Positions 1 to 10,007 of a stretch of DNA of 64,000 nucleotides are shown here, in pieces. The notes below the pieces were generated by a model. The model had not been told where the DNA came from. It saw only the letters and a list, made by a program, of their open reading frames with translations, and did not search any database. Position 1 is the stretch's first letter; the number at the start of each line of letters is the position of its first letter. The stretch is from Citrobacter werkmanii NBRC 105721. Its GTDB lineage: Bacteria; Pseudomonadota; Gammaproteobacteria; Enterobacterales; Enterobacteriaceae. The position numbers and the translations under genes are program-made. Location of the stretch: positions 124,001-188,000 of the forward strand of contig BBMW01000003.1 of the NCBI GenBank assembly GCA_000759755.1, given 5' to 3'.

Positions 1-183
1 AGATGAAATGGTGTAAGCACGCAGGGTCTCCGCTGAATTACGTACGCTGACCAGTGCATACTGCCCGGCGCGGTACGGATAATAGTCGTGGCACAGCAAC
101 GAAATTGTCCATACATCCGGCGTTTCCTGATGGATGTGATGCACCTGCATCCGCCATGGGCACTGATGAGTTGGCATTGTCAT
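1..183 (-). CDS. hcr: NADH oxidoreductase Hcr, N-terminal part (cut by window edge)
   Basis: Hcr is the NADH-dependent iron-sulfur/FAD reductase that passes electrons to the hybrid cluster protein Hcp. Only the first 61 codons lie in the window; the gene runs off the left edge. The visible N-terminus (MTMPTHQCPWRMQVHHI...) and the RAGQYALVSVRN segment match the start of the ferredoxin-reductase-type FAD domain of E. coli Hcr. The ATG at 183 lies 11 bases after the hcp stop, behind a GGAGTAAAGA ribosome site, so the two genes form one operon. Identity is certain at family level; nothing can be said about the missing C-terminal 2Fe-2S domain. Confidence 0.93.
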   Translation of the reverse strand, partial: MTMPTHQCPWRMQVHHIHQETPDVWTISLLCHDYYPYRAGQYALVSVRNSAETLRAYTISS

Positions 184-193
184 TCTTTACTCC

Positions 194-1846
194 TTACGCG
201 CTCAGCAGCTGCTTCATGTCTTCTTCAACGGTGGTTACGGAACGCAGGCCGAATTTTTCGTTGAGCACAGCCAGCAGATCCGGCGTAAAGAAGCCAGGCG
301 CAGTCGGGCCAGTGACGATGTTTTTCACGCCCAGCGACAGCAGGGTCAGCAGAATCACAATCGCTTTCTGTTCAAACCAGGAGAGCACCAGAGACAGCGG
401 CAGATCGTTTACGCCGCAGCCCAGCTTCTCTGCCAGAGTGACCGCCAGGATGATGGCAGAGTAAGCATCGTTACACTGACCGGCATCGACCAGACGCGGC
501 AGACCCTCGATATCGCCGAACTCCAGTTTGTTGAAACGGTATTTACCGCACGCCAGGGTCAGGATCAGGCAATCGTCCGGTACGCTGGTGGCGAAGTCGG
601 TGAAGTAGTTACGTTCGCCGCGCGCGCCGTCGCAGCCGCCGACCAGGAAGATGTGACGCAATTTTTCACGGCTGACCAGGTCGATTAAGGTATCAGCAGC
701 GCCCAGCAGCGTCTGGCGACCGAAACCTACGGTGATCAGGTGCGGGATTTCGCTGTACGGGAAGCCAGCCATCTGCTGCGCCTGAGCAATAACCGGACCG
801 AAGTTGTCGCCTTCGAGGTGGCTCACGCCCGGCCAGCCGACGATGCTACGGGTCCAGATACGGTCGTCGTAAGCACCCACTGTCGGGTCGATGATGCAGT
901 TAGAGGTCATCACGATTGGGCCTGGGAAGCGAGCGAACTCAACCTGCTGGTTCTGCCAGCCGCTGCCGTAGTTACCGATCAGGTGTTTGAACTTACGCAG
1001 TTCCGGGTAGCCGTGTGCTGGCAGCATTTCACCGTGGGTATAGACGTTAACGCCGGTACCTTCAGTCTGCTCCAGCAGGTTGTAAAGATCTTTCAGGTCG
1101 TGACCGGAGATCAGGATGCATTTACCAACGGTTGCTTTAACATTGACCTGAGTCGGCGTCGGGTGACCGTATTTGGTGGTTTCACCGGCGTCCAGGATGC
1201 TCATTACTTTGAAGTTCATCTGGCCGATTTCCATAGAACACTCCAGCAGAGCGTTCATGTCGGAAGGCCAGGTTCCCAGCCACGCCATGATTTTGTGGTA
1301 CTGAGCATAGATGTCGTTGTCGTACTGGCCGAGAACGTGCGCGTGTTCCATATAGGCCGCCGCACCTTTCAGACCGTACAGGCACAGCAGGCGCAGGCCG
1401 AGAATGTTCTCGCCAATCGTCGCTTTGTCTTTGTTCGGGGTAAATTCCGCTGCCTGACGTTGCAGATCGCCCAGATCGTCGCTGACCAGTTGCAGGTCCG
1501 CCATCGGGTTGTCGACCGCTGCGTTCGCATCAATGTTCAGACATTGTGCTTTCAGCGCTTCACGCAGGGCAATCGCTTCGCGGGCATAGCCGACGATACG
1601 CGGGGAGTCGAAGTTAACGTTGGTCAGGGTAGAGAAGAACGCGCGCGGGGCAAAGTTATCAATTTCATGGTCGATGATGCCGTATTCACGCGCTTTAACA
1701 GCCCATGCAGACAGACCTTGTAGGGAAGCAATCAGCAGATCCTGCAAATCGGAGGTTTCAGCCGTTTTACCGCACATACCCTGCGCGTAAGAGCAGCCGT
1801 TCCCTGCCGGAGTACGGATGGTTTGTTCACATTGCACACAAAACAT
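194..1846 (-). CDS. hcp: Hydroxylamine reductase / hybrid cluster protein Hcp
   Basis: Hcp is a cytoplasmic iron-sulfur protein with a hybrid Fe-S-O cluster. In E. coli it acts as an NO reductase and protein S-nitrosylase under anaerobic nitrosative stress; hydroxylamine reduction is the older assignment. The 550 residues equal the E. coli length. The N-terminal cysteines Cys3, Cys6, Cys18 and Cys25 form the proximal Fe-S ligand set, and further cysteines sit in [13 protein letters not shown] and [10 protein letters not shown], which belong to the hybrid-cluster half. I chose the ATG at 1846 (MFCVQCEQ) over the in-frame ATG two codons earlier because it matches the family start. The gene leads the hcp-hcr operon, with an NsrR operator close upstream. 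Confidence 0.97.
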   Translation of the reverse strand: MFCVQCEQTIRTPAGNGCSYAQGMCGKTAETSDLQDLLIASLQGLSAWAVKAREYGIIDHEIDNFAPRAFFSTLTNVNFDSPRIVGYAREAIALREALKAQCLNIDANAAVDNPMADLQLVSDDLGDLQRQAAEFTPNKDKATIGENILGLRLLCLYGLKGAAAYMEHAHVLGQYDNDIYAQYHKIMAWLGTWPSDMNALLECSMEIGQMNFKVMSILDAGETTKYGHPTPTQVNVKATVGKCILISGHDLKDLYNLLEQTEGTGVNVYTHGEMLPAHGYPELRKFKHLIGNYGSGWQNQQVEFARFPGPIVMTSNCIIDPTVGAYDDRIWTRSIVGWPGVSHLEGDNFGPVIAQAQQMAGFPYSEIPHLITVGFGRQTLLGAADTLIDLVSREKLRHIFLVGGCDGARGERNYFTDFATSVPDDCLILTLACGKYRFNKLEFGDIEGLPRLVDAGQCNDAYSAIILAVTLAEKLGCGVNDLPLSLVLSWFEQKAIVILLTLLSLGVKNIVTGPTAPGFFTPDLLAVLNEKFGLRSVTTVEEDMKQLLSA

Positions 1847-1860
1847 GGTCACACCTTTTA

Positions 1861-1883
1861 AAGTTATATTTAATATACATGTT
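1861..1883 (-). promoter_or_regulatory. NsrR operator upstream of hcp
   Basis: On the minus strand the 23 bases form an 11-1-11 imperfect palindrome (AACATGTATAT, T, AAATATAACTT). This fits the NsrR consensus of two AANATGYATTT-type half sites. It lies 15-37 bases upstream of the hcp start codon. In E. coli hcp-hcr is a prime target of the NO-sensing repressor NsrR. That this site works here is inferred from the match and its position. Confidence 0.75.
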
Positions 1884-1942
1884 TAAGGTTATGCCTGTGC
1901 GCGCAGGGATAAAAGGGATTTCTGCTACAACTTGCAAGGAGA

Positions 1943-1956
1943 TTGATTTAGCGCAA
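1943..1956 (-). promoter_or_regulatory. Possible FNR box for hcp-hcr
   Basis: TTGATTTAGCGCAA keeps one perfect FNR half site (TTGAT) and a weaker second half (CGCAA against ATCAA) with the normal four-base spacing. It lies about 100 bases upstream of hcp, where anaerobic activation by FNR is known in E. coli. The second half is degenerate, so this is tentative. Confidence 0.4.
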
Positions 1957-1960
1957 TTTT

Positions 1961-1980
1961 GGCGGTAGCTGACTACCGCC
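1961..1980. repeat. Perfect inverted repeat between lysO and hcp
   Basis: GGCGGTAG and CTACCGCC flank a four-base CTGA loop, giving an 8-bp perfect stem. It sits between the end of lysO and the hcp promoter region. There is no T tract on the lysO side, so it is not a textbook terminator. It could still end or protect the lysO transcript. Confidence 0.5.
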
Positions 1981-2001
1981 AGAGAGGTATTTGAGTGAGG
2001 G

Positions 2002-2901
2002 TCAGGCGGAGAAAAATGCCATCAGCAGAGGGACTAACAGACTCAGGATAAAACCGTGCACGATGGCTGCCGGAACCATTTCCAGTCCGCCGCTGCGTTG
2101 TAAAACTGGCAGGGTGAAATCCATCGATGTGGCCCCGCATAGCCCCAACGCGGTAGAGCGACTGCGGCCCACCATGCCGGGAATCAACATAATGGCAATC
2201 AGTTCACGCGCCAGGTCATTAAAAAAGGCGGCACTCCCAATCACCGGCCCGAACGACTCGGTTAACAGAATACCGGACAGCGAATACCAGCCAAAACCTG
2301 ACGCCATCGCCAGCGCGGTTTTTACCGGCAGGCCGAGGATCAACGCATTGATAACCCCCGCCAGCATCGAACTGGCGACGACGACGACGGCCACAATCAT
2401 GCCCCGGCGATTCAACACGATTTGCTTGAGGGTCATGCCGCTGTTGCGAAGTTGAATCCCCACCAGGAACAGTAAAAAGATTAATGTATATTCGCTGGCT
2501 TCGGTGGCGTGCTGCAAAAAGGAAAGACCGGTGAGACCCAGCAGGAAACCCACCACAACAACCCCGCAAAGCTGGAGCGACTCAAACGCCATCGCGATTC
2601 GCGACGGGAGTTTCTCTTGCTGGTGGTTATGCCGCCAGGGCAGTGAACGCTCCAGCCAGAATAGCGCGGCGATATTACACAGCAAAATGACCGTCACGCT
2701 GACAGCAGAATAATGAAGTATGGCTAACAGGTTGCTGGCGAGATTATCCAGAAACGCCAGGCTGATGCCCATAAAAAAGAGAATAAGGTAGACGATCCAA
2801 CTCAACAGACGATTGATGAGTTTTAATGCGCCCATATGCCGAAGTGGAATAAGGTAGCCCACAATAAGGGGAACCAGAATGATTAACAGCCCTGAAAACA
2901 T
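2002..2901 (-). CDS. lysO: L-lysine exporter LysO (YbjE)
   Basis: LysO is an inner-membrane lysine exporter that also confers resistance to the lysine analogue thialysine; in E. coli it responds to the lysine regulator ArgP. The 299-residue protein has the same length as E. coli YbjE and runs as hydrophobic helices almost end to end. It carries the DUF340-type core GFGWYSLSGILLTESFGP and the AIMLIPG region. I chose the ATG at 2901 (MFSGLLIILVPLIVGY) because it matches the family N-terminus. An in-frame start 15 codons upstream would add MLAHFVLHLSKDRAF, which E. coli LysO lacks. The gene stands alone between hcp and aqpZ, all on the minus strand. Confidence 0.93.
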   Translation of the reverse strand: MFSGLLIILVPLIVGYLIPLRHMGALKLINRLLSWIVYLILFFMGISLAFLDNLASNLLAILHYSAVSVTVILLCNIAALFWLERSLPWRHNHQQEKLPSRIAMAFESLQLCGVVVVGFLLGLTGLSFLQHATEASEYTLIFLLFLVGIQLRNSGMTLKQIVLNRRGMIVAVVVVASSMLAGVINALILGLPVKTALAMASGFGWYSLSGILLTESFGPVIGSAAFFNDLARELIAIMLIPGMVGRSRSTALGLCGATSMDFTLPVLQRSGGLEMVPAAIVHGFILSLLVPLLMAFFSA

Positions 2902-3003
2902 GAAAGCCCGATCCTTGCTGAGATGTAAGACGAAATGCGCCAGCACACACTACTCAATGCAAAGAGGGGAGTAAAGTTGCAAATAAAAGGAAATATAGAG
3001 AGG

Positions 3004-3036
3004 AAAAAAAAGACCTGACTTTCGCCAGGCCTTTTT
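3004..3036 (-). terminator. Rho-independent terminator after aqpZ
   Basis: A hairpin at 3012-3031 (GGCCTG and CAGGTC around GCGAAAGT on the minus strand) is followed on that strand by eight Ts. It begins 14 bases after the aqpZ stop. Five Ts on the other side would also let it work in the plus direction. Confidence 0.85.
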
Positions 3037-3044
3037 GTTATCGA

Positions 3045-3740
3045 TTAATCACGTTTTTCCAGCAGAGTGCGGTAAATAAGACCGCCGAGAACCCCACCGA
3101 TAATCGGCATAACCCAGAAGAACCACAATTGTTGCAATGCCCAGCCGCCCTGGAAGATGGCAACTGCAGTACTACGTGCCGGGTTTACGGAGGTATTAGT
3201 GACTGGAATGCTGATCAAGTGGATTAATGTTAACGCCAGACCAATCGCAATAGGTGCAAAACCTGCCGGAGCATGTTTGTCGGTCGCGCCGTGGATCACT
3301 AATAAGAAGCCAGCGGTAAGAATAATTTCAATTACAACAGCAGAAAGCATGGAATAACCGCCTGGTGAATGATCACCAAAGCCGTTCGAGGCAAAACCGC
3401 TGGCGGTTGCATCAAAACCTGCTTTACCGCTGGCAATAAGATACAGGGCCGCTGCTGCAACAATACCGCCCACAACCTGAGCAATAACATATCCAATAAC
3501 GTCTTTCGCCGGGAAGCGACCGCCAGCCCATAAACCGAAGGTCACTGCCGGGTTAAAATGGCCACCTGAAATATGGCCTACGGCATAGGCCATAGTTAAT
3601 ACGGTCAGACCAAATGCCAATGCGACACCGGCAAATCCAATTCCCAATTCCGGGAATGCTGCGGCCAGTACTGCGCTACCGCACCCACCAAAGACGAGCC
3701 AAAACGTACCGAAGAATTCGGCTGCTAATTTCCTGAACAT
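3045..3740 (-). CDS. aqpZ: Aquaporin Z
   Basis: AqpZ is the inner-membrane water channel, a homotetramer with six transmembrane helices per chain. The 231 residues match the E. coli length. Both half-helix NPA motifs are present, as HFNPAVT near residue 63 and SVNPARSTA near residue 186. The arginine after the second NPA is the pore arginine of the selectivity filter, and its histidine lies in the [16 protein letters not shown] segment; together they mark a water-selective rather than glycerol-type channel. The ATG at 3740 ([11 protein letters not shown]) is preferred over an upstream in-frame start that would add 17 charged residues. The gene is monocistronic with its own terminator. Confidence 0.96.
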   Translation of the reverse strand: MFRKLAAEFFGTFWLVFGGCGSAVLAAAFPELGIGFAGVALAFGLTVLTMAYAVGHISGGHFNPAVTFGLWAGGRFPAKDVIGYVIAQVVGGIVAAAALYLIASGKAGFDATASGFASNGFGDHSPGGYSMLSAVVIEIILTAGFLLVIHGATDKHAPAGFAPIAIGLALTLIHLISIPVTNTSVNPARSTAVAIFQGGWALQQLWFFWVMPIIGGVLGGLIYRTLLEKRD

Positions 3741-4111
3741 AACCACCTCAATTAAAAGTTCCGGGTTTGTGTTCCTTGCCCGGTAATTCATCGCTTAAAG
3801 GGACGATGATGAAAGAGCGGGTATTTTAGAAAAAAACATCATCCCTTCGCCAGTTAAATTGATGAAAAAATTTGATTTAAGGCAATATGTCGTGATTCCT
3901 TTTTGAATATTCGATGAATGAAGCATAGTTCAATTAGCTAAAAATGATGATTGAGCTTAGAAATTATAATCACAGGGAAACATAAGAAGAATATTCTTAA
4001 TTTTTTGGGTTTCTGCGATTAACCTCCTGATGATATCGGGTGCTCTGAGCGCCCGGTTAACGTTATACTCCTGATAACTTGAAGGAAAAAGTTAGCATTT
4101 CCGGAGGCTAT
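3741..4111. other. Divergent intergenic region aqpZ / ybjD
   Basis: These 371 bases hold the promoters of the two divergent genes. The stretch is AT-rich, especially 3820-4015. A clear ribosome site, GGAGG at 4103-4107, serves ybjD. I saw no RNA gene and no operator I could name. Confidence 0.6.
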
Positions 4112-5770
4112 ATGATTCTCGAACGCGTTGAGATTGTTGGATTTCGTGGTATTAACCGCCTGTCGTTGATGCTTGAGCAGAGTAACGTGCTGATTGGGGA
4201 GAACGCGTGGGGTAAGTCCAGTCTGCTGGATGCTCTAACCTTGCTGCTGTCGCCGGAATCTGATTTGTACCATTTTGATCGTGAGGATTTTTGGTTCCCG
4301 CCGGGGGATATACAGGGCCGGGAACATCATTTGCACATTATCCTGACGTTTCGAGAATCTCAACCAGGTCGTCATCGGGTTCGTCGGTACCGTCCTCTGG
4401 AAGCCTGCTGGACGCCGTGTAACGATAGTTATCACCGTATATTCTATCGTCTGGAGGGCGAGTGTGCGGATGACGGGACTGTCCTGACGCTACGAAGTTT
4501 TCTTGATGGCGATGGTCATCCGTTAGATCTCGACGACATTAACGACCTGGCGCGGCATCTCGTGCGTCTGATGCCTGTGTTGCGTCTGCGTGATGCACGT
4601 TTTATGCGACGCATTCGTAACGGTACGGTACCGGATTCGGCAGATGTTGAAGTGACCGCCCGCCAGCTGGATTTTCTGGCGCGTGAACTGGCTACCCGAC
4701 CACAAAACCTAACCGATGGGCAGATTCGTCAGGGGCTGTCGGCTATGGTGCAGCTATTGGAGCACTATTTTTCTGAGCAGGGTTCTGGTCAGTCCCGCTA
4801 TCGCCTGATGCGTCGCCGCTCCAATAACGAACAACGTAGCTGGCGCTATCTGGATATCATTAACCGCATGATTGATAAGCCCGGCGGACGAACGCATCGC
4901 GTTATTCTGTTAGGACTGTTCTCGACGCTGTTGCAGGCCAAAGGCACGTTAAGGCTGGATAAAGATGCCCGGCCTTTATTGCTGATAGAAGACCCGGAAA
5001 CGCGTTTACATCCCATCATGTTGTCGGTTGCCTGGCACTTGCTGAATCTACTTCCTCTCCAGCGGGTGGCGACCACCAACTCCGGTGAGTTGCTGTCTCT
5101 CACGCCGGTGGAACATGTTGTCCGTCTGGTACGTGAATCATCCCGGGTAGCCGCCTGGCGGTTGGGACCGGGTGGGATCAGCGCGGAGGACGGTCGGCGT
5201 ATCGCTTTCCATATTCGTTTCAATCGTGCATCTTCGCTGTTTGCCCGCTGCTGGCTGCTGGTGGAAGGCGAAACGGAAACCTGGGTCATTAACGAGCTGG
5301 CCCGCCAGTGCGGACACCATTTTGATGCGGAAGGCATTAAAGTCATTGAATTTGCTCAGTCCGGTCTTAAACCACTGGTTAAGTTTGCCCGCCGGATGGG
5401 AATTGAATGGCACGTGCTGGTCGATGGCGATGAAGCCGGGAAAAAGTATGCCGCCACGGTGCGCGGTTTATTGAATAACGACCGAGAGGAGGAGCGCGAT
5501 CATTTAACCATGCTCCCCGCGCTGGATATGGAACACTTTATGTATCGCCAGGGGTTCGCCGATGTCTTTCATCGTGTTGCGCAGATCCCGGAAAATGTAC
5601 CAATGAATATGCGCAAAATTATCTCCAAGGCGATTCATCGGTCGTCAAAACCGGATCTGGCGATCGAGGTGGCGATGGAAGCAGGGCGGCGTGGCGTAGA
5701 CGCCGTCCCTACTTTGCTGCGTAAAATGTTTTCCCGCGTACTGTGGCTGGCACGCGGCAGAGCGGATTAG
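4112..5770 (+). CDS. ybjD: OLD-family ATP-dependent nuclease-like protein YbjD
   Basis: YbjD has the architecture of the OLD (overcoming lysogenization defect) family: an N-terminal ABC/SMC-like ATPase and a C-terminal Toprim domain. The Walker A motif is GENAWGKSS at residues 29-37, with the ABC-like LIEDPETRLHP (Walker B region) near residue 292. Toprim signatures follow: VEGETE near residue 385 and LVDGDEAGKK near 437, which supply the acidic metal-binding residues. Length (552) equals E. coli YbjD. The ATG at 4112 has a good GGAGG site. OLD proteins cut DNA and several act in phage defence, but the role of this conserved chromosomal member is unknown. It converges with ybjX, overlapping its end by 4 bases. 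Confidence 0.9.
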   Translation: MILERVEIVGFRGINRLSLMLEQSNVLIGENAWGKSSLLDALTLLLSPESDLYHFDREDFWFPPGDIQGREHHLHIILTFRESQPGRHRVRRYRPLEACWTPCNDSYHRIFYRLEGECADDGTVLTLRSFLDGDGHPLDLDDINDLARHLVRLMPVLRLRDARFMRRIRNGTVPDSADVEVTARQLDFLARELATRPQNLTDGQIRQGLSAMVQLLEHYFSEQGSGQSRYRLMRRRSNNEQRSWRYLDIINRMIDKPGGRTHRVILLGLFSTLLQAKGTLRLDKDARPLLLIEDPETRLHPIMLSVAWHLLNLLPLQRVATTNSGELLSLTPVEHVVRLVRESSRVAAWRLGPGGISAEDGRRIAFHIRFNRASSLFARCWLLVEGETETWVINELARQCGHHFDAEGIKVIEFAQSGLKPLVKFARRMGIEWHVLVDGDEAGKKYAATVRGLLNNDREEERDHLTMLPALDMEHFMYRQGFADVFHRVAQIPENVPMNMRKIISKAIHRSSKPDLAIEVAMEAGRRGVDAVPTLLRKMFSRVLWLARGRAD

Positions 5771-6714
5771 TGGCGAAACATTGACGACAGCTGCGCGTGG
5801 ATGCTGTCCAGTAGCTGATAGCGACGGCGGTATTCTGCGCGTTTTTTACTGGCAATCTCCGCTTCGCTTTTTCGAGCCAGCGCACGCGGAATATGATAGT
5901 ACCCGCGGCTGTCGCACTCGCCGCCAAGCGACGCCCAAAATGCGTTGTAGTCGGAAAGAATCACTTTGTTTTGATCGTGGTAACGCGGACTGCGAAAGAT
6001 ATGCTGTTCATTACTGACAGCCATTACCTTTTCGATATTCAATTGTTCTGCCAGACGACAAATGGCTTCCATAACAATGCGTTTGGGGAATATTCCGTGG
6101 CAGGATTTGGTCGCTTTTTGTGTTGCTTCGTGCGGAAGTTGTGAATTGCCCTGCATGCCGCCGATAAATAATGTACTTTTCCCATTATATTCGCAGAACG
6201 TAAATGTCATTTTAGTCAGTTCGTCACCCTCGCCATTTCGCACCAGAATGGTACTTTCACCCTCTTTATCGAGTACCGGAAACATCATCATGGTCACGGT
6301 AAATATCTCGTTATCTTTGCCTTCAATTTGCGCCAACTGTAAGCCGTCATGACTTAATAAGGCGTTAAATTCACCAGGTAAGAATGCATTGCGGATAACA
6401 TGGTAATGAAAACGCACCGCATCTAATCGCATTCTACGATCGAAGTTGGCGGCAAGGTAAGGACGATGCAGACGAACGGGTAGCCGGGGTTGACGGGCGA
6501 GGACGTTTTCAAGCTCCGGCCACTGCGCCAGTTCAGTCATCCATTCCCGGGTAAGGCGAGGTATCAGTAATGAACGCCAGATAAACTTACGCCGAAAGCT
6601 CCGTTTATCCCAACACTGTGCAGGTCGTAACTGACCGCGGCTCAGGCTGTAAAAAAGACCAAGGCTGGTGATGGGTTTGGTAGAAAGAAAAACGCTTTCA
6701 GTTAGTTGACTCAT
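5767..6714 (-). CDS. ybjX: DUF535 / VirK-family protein YbjX
   Basis: YbjX belongs to the DUF535 family, which includes Salmonella VirK/SomA-like and Shigella VirK proteins. These have been linked to virulence, antimicrobial-peptide resistance and surface properties; the biochemical activity is unknown. The 315 residues carry family segments such as LNFDRRMRLDAVRFHYHVI-like positions 90-110, and FIGGMQGN and CHGIFPKRIVMEA in the middle. There is no signal peptide or membrane helix, so it is probably cytoplasmic. E. coli YbjX is slightly longer. It is divergent from macA with 160 bases between the starts. I found no convincing PhoP box, although PhoP control is known for Salmonella homologues. 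Confidence 0.85.
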   Translation of the reverse strand: MSQLTESVFLSTKPITSLGLFYSLSRGQLRPAQCWDKRSFRRKFIWRSLLIPRLTREWMTELAQWPELENVLARQPRLPVRLHRPYLAANFDRRMRLDAVRFHYHVIRNAFLPGEFNALLSHDGLQLAQIEGKDNEIFTVTMMMFPVLDKEGESTILVRNGEGDELTKMTFTFCEYNGKSTLFIGGMQGNSQLPHEATQKATKSCHGIFPKRIVMEAICRLAEQLNIEKVMAVSNEQHIFRSPRYHDQNKVILSDYNAFWASLGGECDSRGYYHIPRALARKSEAEIASKKRAEYRRRYQLLDSIHAQLSSMFRH

Positions 6715-6874
6715 AATATAAATCCGATTGATACCCTGGCATTAATTTCAGCACAGTGGATCTTAACCATTCATCAATAACTCTGTTATTCTTGCGCTTT
6801 TCAACGGCTATTTATTTAACGTTGACGTTTAACACTCCACTCTGATGGACGTATTGGGGGAAATTGGGACATTT

Positions 6875-7990
6875 ATGAAGCTCAAGGGAAAAATCAAAAA
6901 ACGCTATTTTATCTTCGCCATCATCCTTATTGTGGCGATAATTGCGCTATGGCGTACGCTTAATGCGCCTTTACCTCAGTATCAAACGTTAATTGTTCGT
7001 CCCGGCGATCTCCAGCAGAGTGTACTGGCTACCGGAAAACTGGATGCGCTGCGTAAAGTTGACGTCGGGGCGCAGGTCAGTGGGCAGTTAAAAACGCTGT
7101 CGGTCGCGATTGGCGATAAAGTAAAAAAAGATCAACTGCTTGGCGTTATCGATCCTGAACAGGCGCAAAACCAGATCAAAGAGGTTGAAGCGACGCTGAT
7201 GGAATTACGCGCCCAGCGTTTACAAGCTGAAGCCGAGTGGAAGCTGGCGCGAGTGACGCTTTCCCGTCAGCAGCAGTTGGCGAAAACCCAGGCGGTTTCA
7301 CAACAGGATCTCGATACCGCGGCTACCGAGATGGCGGTCAAACAGGCGCAAATTGGCACCATTGATGCACAGATTAAGCGTAATCAAGCCTCTCTTGATA
7401 CAGCCAGGACCAACCTTGATTACACCCGCATTGTAGCGCCAATGGCGGGTGAGGTTACGCAAATAACCACTCTGCAAGGACAAACCGTTATTGCCGCCCA
7501 GCAGGCACCTAACATTCTGACGTTAGCAGACATGAGTACAATGCTGGTGAAAGCGCAGGTTTCCGAGGCGGATGTTATTCACCTGCATCCTGGACAAAAA
7601 GCCTGGTTCACTGTCCTCGGCGATCCGCAGACGCGCTACGAAGGTACGCTGAAAGATGTCCTGCCGACGCCGGAAAAAGTGAATGACGCGATTTTCTACT
7701 ATGCCCGCTTTGAAGTGCCTAATCCGAAAGGGATCCTGCGTCTGGATATGACCGCACAGGTCCATATTCAGCTCACGGATGTCAAAAATGTCCTGACCAT
7801 CCCGCTATCGGCGCTGGGCGATCCTATTGGCAATAATCGCTATAACGTCAGGCTGCTGCGTAACGGTGAAACCCGCGAGCGTGAGGTGGTGATCGGCGCG
7901 CGCAATGATACCGATGTGGAGATTGTGAAGGGGCTGGAAGAGGGAGATGAAGTCATTACTGGCGAGGGCAATCCTGGGGCAGCGAAATGA
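6875..7990 (+). CDS. macA: Macrolide efflux periplasmic adaptor MacA
   Basis: MacA is the membrane-fusion protein that links the ABC transporter MacB to the outer-membrane channel TolC and stimulates MacB ATPase. One membrane anchor (about residues 11-28) precedes a barrel-sandwich/lipoyl region ([12 protein letters not shown]), a long coiled-coil hairpin rich in Gln, Ala and Lys (about 95-165), then the second lipoyl half ([13 protein letters not shown]) and the beta-barrel. With the ATG at 6875 the protein is 371 residues, the E. coli length. An in-frame ATG ten codons earlier is less likely because the GGGA ribosome site fits 6875. The stop overlaps the macB start (ATGA), so the two are translationally coupled. 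Confidence 0.95.
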   Translation: MKLKGKIKKRYFIFAIILIVAIIALWRTLNAPLPQYQTLIVRPGDLQQSVLATGKLDALRKVDVGAQVSGQLKTLSVAIGDKVKKDQLLGVIDPEQAQNQIKEVEATLMELRAQRLQAEAEWKLARVTLSRQQQLAKTQAVSQQDLDTAATEMAVKQAQIGTIDAQIKRNQASLDTARTNLDYTRIVAPMAGEVTQITTLQGQTVIAAQQAPNILTLADMSTMLVKAQVSEADVIHLHPGQKAWFTVLGDPQTRYEGTLKDVLPTPEKVNDAIFYYARFEVPNPKGILRLDMTAQVHIQLTDVKNVLTIPLSALGDPIGNNRYNVRLLRNGETREREVVIGARNDTDVEIVKGLEEGDEVITGEGNPGAAK

Positions 7991-9933
7991 CGGCATTGCT
8001 TGAGCTGAGCAATATCCGCCGTAGTTACCCGTCAGGCGAAGGGCAGGTCGAGGTGTTAAAGGACGTTTCCTTGAGCATTCAGGCCGGTGAAATGGTGGCG
8101 ATTGTCGGCGCGTCTGGTTCGGGTAAATCGACGCTGATGAACATTCTCGGCTGTCTCGATAAGCCTACCAGCGGCACGTATCGGGTGGCCGGGCGCGATG
8201 TCTCCACCCTCGATAGCGATGCGTTAGCGCAACTGCGACGCGAGCATTTTGGTTTTATCTTCCAGCGTTATCATTTGCTGTCGCATTTGACCGCCGCGCA
8301 AAACGTTGAGGTGCCAGCGGTCTATGCCGGGACAGAACGTAAGCAACGTCTGGCTCGTGCGCAGGAATTACTCCAGCGGCTGGGGCTGGGCGACAGGGTT
8401 GATTATCAGCCATCCCAGCTTTCCGGTGGCCAGCAGCAGCGGGTCAGCATTGCGCGTGCGTTGATGAACGGTGGGCAGGTGATTCTTGCCGATGAACCCA
8501 CCGGGGCGTTGGATAGCCATTCTGGCGAAGAGGTGATGGCGATTTTGCATCAGCTTCGCGATCGCGGACATACGGTGATTATCGTTACGCACGACCCGCA
8601 GGTGGCCGCGCAGGCCGAGCGCGTAATTGAAATTCGCGACGGAGAGATTGTACGCAATCCGCCGCCGCACAAATCTCCTGGCGGACGCGAAATCTCCGTG
8701 CCGACAGTGAAAACAGTGTCGGGCTGGAGTCAGTTTATCAGTGGTTTTCGCGAAGCGCTCACCATGGCCTGGCTGGCAATGGCTGCGAATAAGATGCGTA
8801 CGCTGCTGACCATGCTAGGGATCATCATCGGTATTGCTTCGGTGGTTTCGATTGTGGTAGTGGGGGATGCGGCAAAACAATTGGTGCTGGCAGACATTCG
8901 CGCTATCGGTACCAATACCATTGATATCTATCCCGGCAAAGATTTCGGCGATGACGATCCGCAGTATCAACAGGCGCTGAAATATGACGATTTAACCGCG
9001 CTGCAGAAACAGCCCTGGGTAAGTTCGGTGACGCCTGCGGTGTCGAAGAACCTGCGGCTACGCTACGGTAATATTGACGTGGCTGCCAGTGCGAACGGCG
9101 TTAGCGGCGACTATTTCAATGTCTATGGCATGACGTTTAGCGAAGGGACCACCTTTAACGCTGAGCAGCTTGCAGGTCGGGCGCAGGTGGTGGTGCTCGA
9201 CAGTAATACCCGACGTCAGTTGTTCCCCAATAAAGCGAAGGTGGTGGGCGAAGTCATTTTGGTGGGAAATATGCCTGCTACGGTGATTGGCGTTGCAGAG
9301 GAGAAACAGTCGATGTTCGGCAGTAGCAAGATCCTGCGGGTCTGGCTGCCTTACAGCACCATGTCCGGACGAATTATGGGGCAATCGTGGCTGAACTCAA
9401 TCACCGTGCGGGTGAAGGACGGTTTTGATAGTGCTCAGGCTGAACAGCAGCTTACCCGCCTGTTGTCGTTACGCCATGGGAAGAAAGATTTCTTTACCTG
9501 GAATATGGACGGCGTCTTGAAAACCGCCGAAAAGACCACACGTACATTACAACTCTTCCTGACGCTGGTGGCGGTCATTTCGCTGGTGGTAGGTGGAATC
9601 GGCGTGATGAATATTATGCTGGTTTCGGTAACCGAACGAACGCGCGAGATTGGCATTCGTATGGCGGTTGGCGCGCGCGCCAGTGATGTGCTGCAACAGT
9701 TCCTCATTGAAGCGGTGCTGGTATGTCTGGTTGGCGGCGCGTTGGGTATCACGTTGTCGATGCTGATCGCCTTTACGCTACAGTTATTCCTGCCCGGCTG
9801 GGAAATTGGCTTCTCACCCGTTGCGCTGCTCACGGCATTCCTGTGCTCAACCGCTACCGGCATTTTGTTTGGCTGGTTACCGGCGCGTAATGCGGCCCGG
9901 CTCGATCCGGTAGATGCGCTGGCGCGGGAGTAA
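7987..9933 (+). CDS. macB: Macrolide/enterotoxin ABC exporter MacB
   Basis: MacB is a fused ABC half-transporter that works as a dimer with MacA and TolC to export macrolides and heat-stable enterotoxin; in Salmonella it also protects against oxidative stress. The nucleotide-binding domain comes first: Walker [10 protein letters not shown] at 41-49, signature LSGGQQQR at 145-152, Walker B VILADE ending at Glu170, and the switch His202. A first transmembrane helix (about 275-300, [18 protein letters not shown]) leads into a large periplasmic domain, then three C-terminal helices (from about 525). The 648 residues equal the E. coli length, and no key residue is missing. Confidence 0.97.
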   Translation: MTALLELSNIRRSYPSGEGQVEVLKDVSLSIQAGEMVAIVGASGSGKSTLMNILGCLDKPTSGTYRVAGRDVSTLDSDALAQLRREHFGFIFQRYHLLSHLTAAQNVEVPAVYAGTERKQRLARAQELLQRLGLGDRVDYQPSQLSGGQQQRVSIARALMNGGQVILADEPTGALDSHSGEEVMAILHQLRDRGHTVIIVTHDPQVAAQAERVIEIRDGEIVRNPPPHKSPGGREISVPTVKTVSGWSQFISGFREALTMAWLAMAANKMRTLLTMLGIIIGIASVVSIVVVGDAAKQLVLADIRAIGTNTIDIYPGKDFGDDDPQYQQALKYDDLTALQKQPWVSSVTPAVSKNLRLRYGNIDVAASANGVSGDYFNVYGMTFSEGTTFNAEQLAGRAQVVVLDSNTRRQLFPNKAKVVGEVILVGNMPATVIGVAEEKQSMFGSSKILRVWLPYSTMSGRIMGQSWLNSITVRVKDGFDSAQAEQQLTRLLSLRHGKKDFFTWNMDGVLKTAEKTTRTLQLFLTLVAVISLVVGGIGVMNIMLVSVTERTREIGIRMAVGARASDVLQQFLIEAVLVCLVGGALGITLSMLIAFTLQLFLPGWEIGFSPVALLTAFLCSTATGILFGWLPARNAARLDPVDALARE

Positions 9934-9945
9934 TACTGTCGAGAT

Positions 9946-9975
9946 AAAAATGCCAGCCGCAAGGGCTGGCATTTT
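9946..9975. terminator. Bidirectional terminator between macB and cspD
   Basis: AAAATGCCAGCC (9947-9958) and GGCTGGCATTTT (9964-9975) form a 12-bp perfect stem with a five-base loop. A runs lead it and T runs follow it, so it can end both the macB transcript and the convergent cspD transcript. Confidence 0.88.
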
Positions 9976-10007
9976 GACTGCGGGATGTACACAATGAGAC
10001 AGAAGGG

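Noticed and set aside
740-1723. Long plus-strand open reading frame (327 codons) opposite hcp
   Set aside because: It is a mirror frame of the strongly conserved hcp gene, has no recognised domain and no ribosome site.
6800-6844. PhoP box between ybjX and macA
   Set aside because: Two TTTA-like units occur, but they are 13 rather than 11 bases apart, so they do not fit the direct-repeat PhoP consensus.
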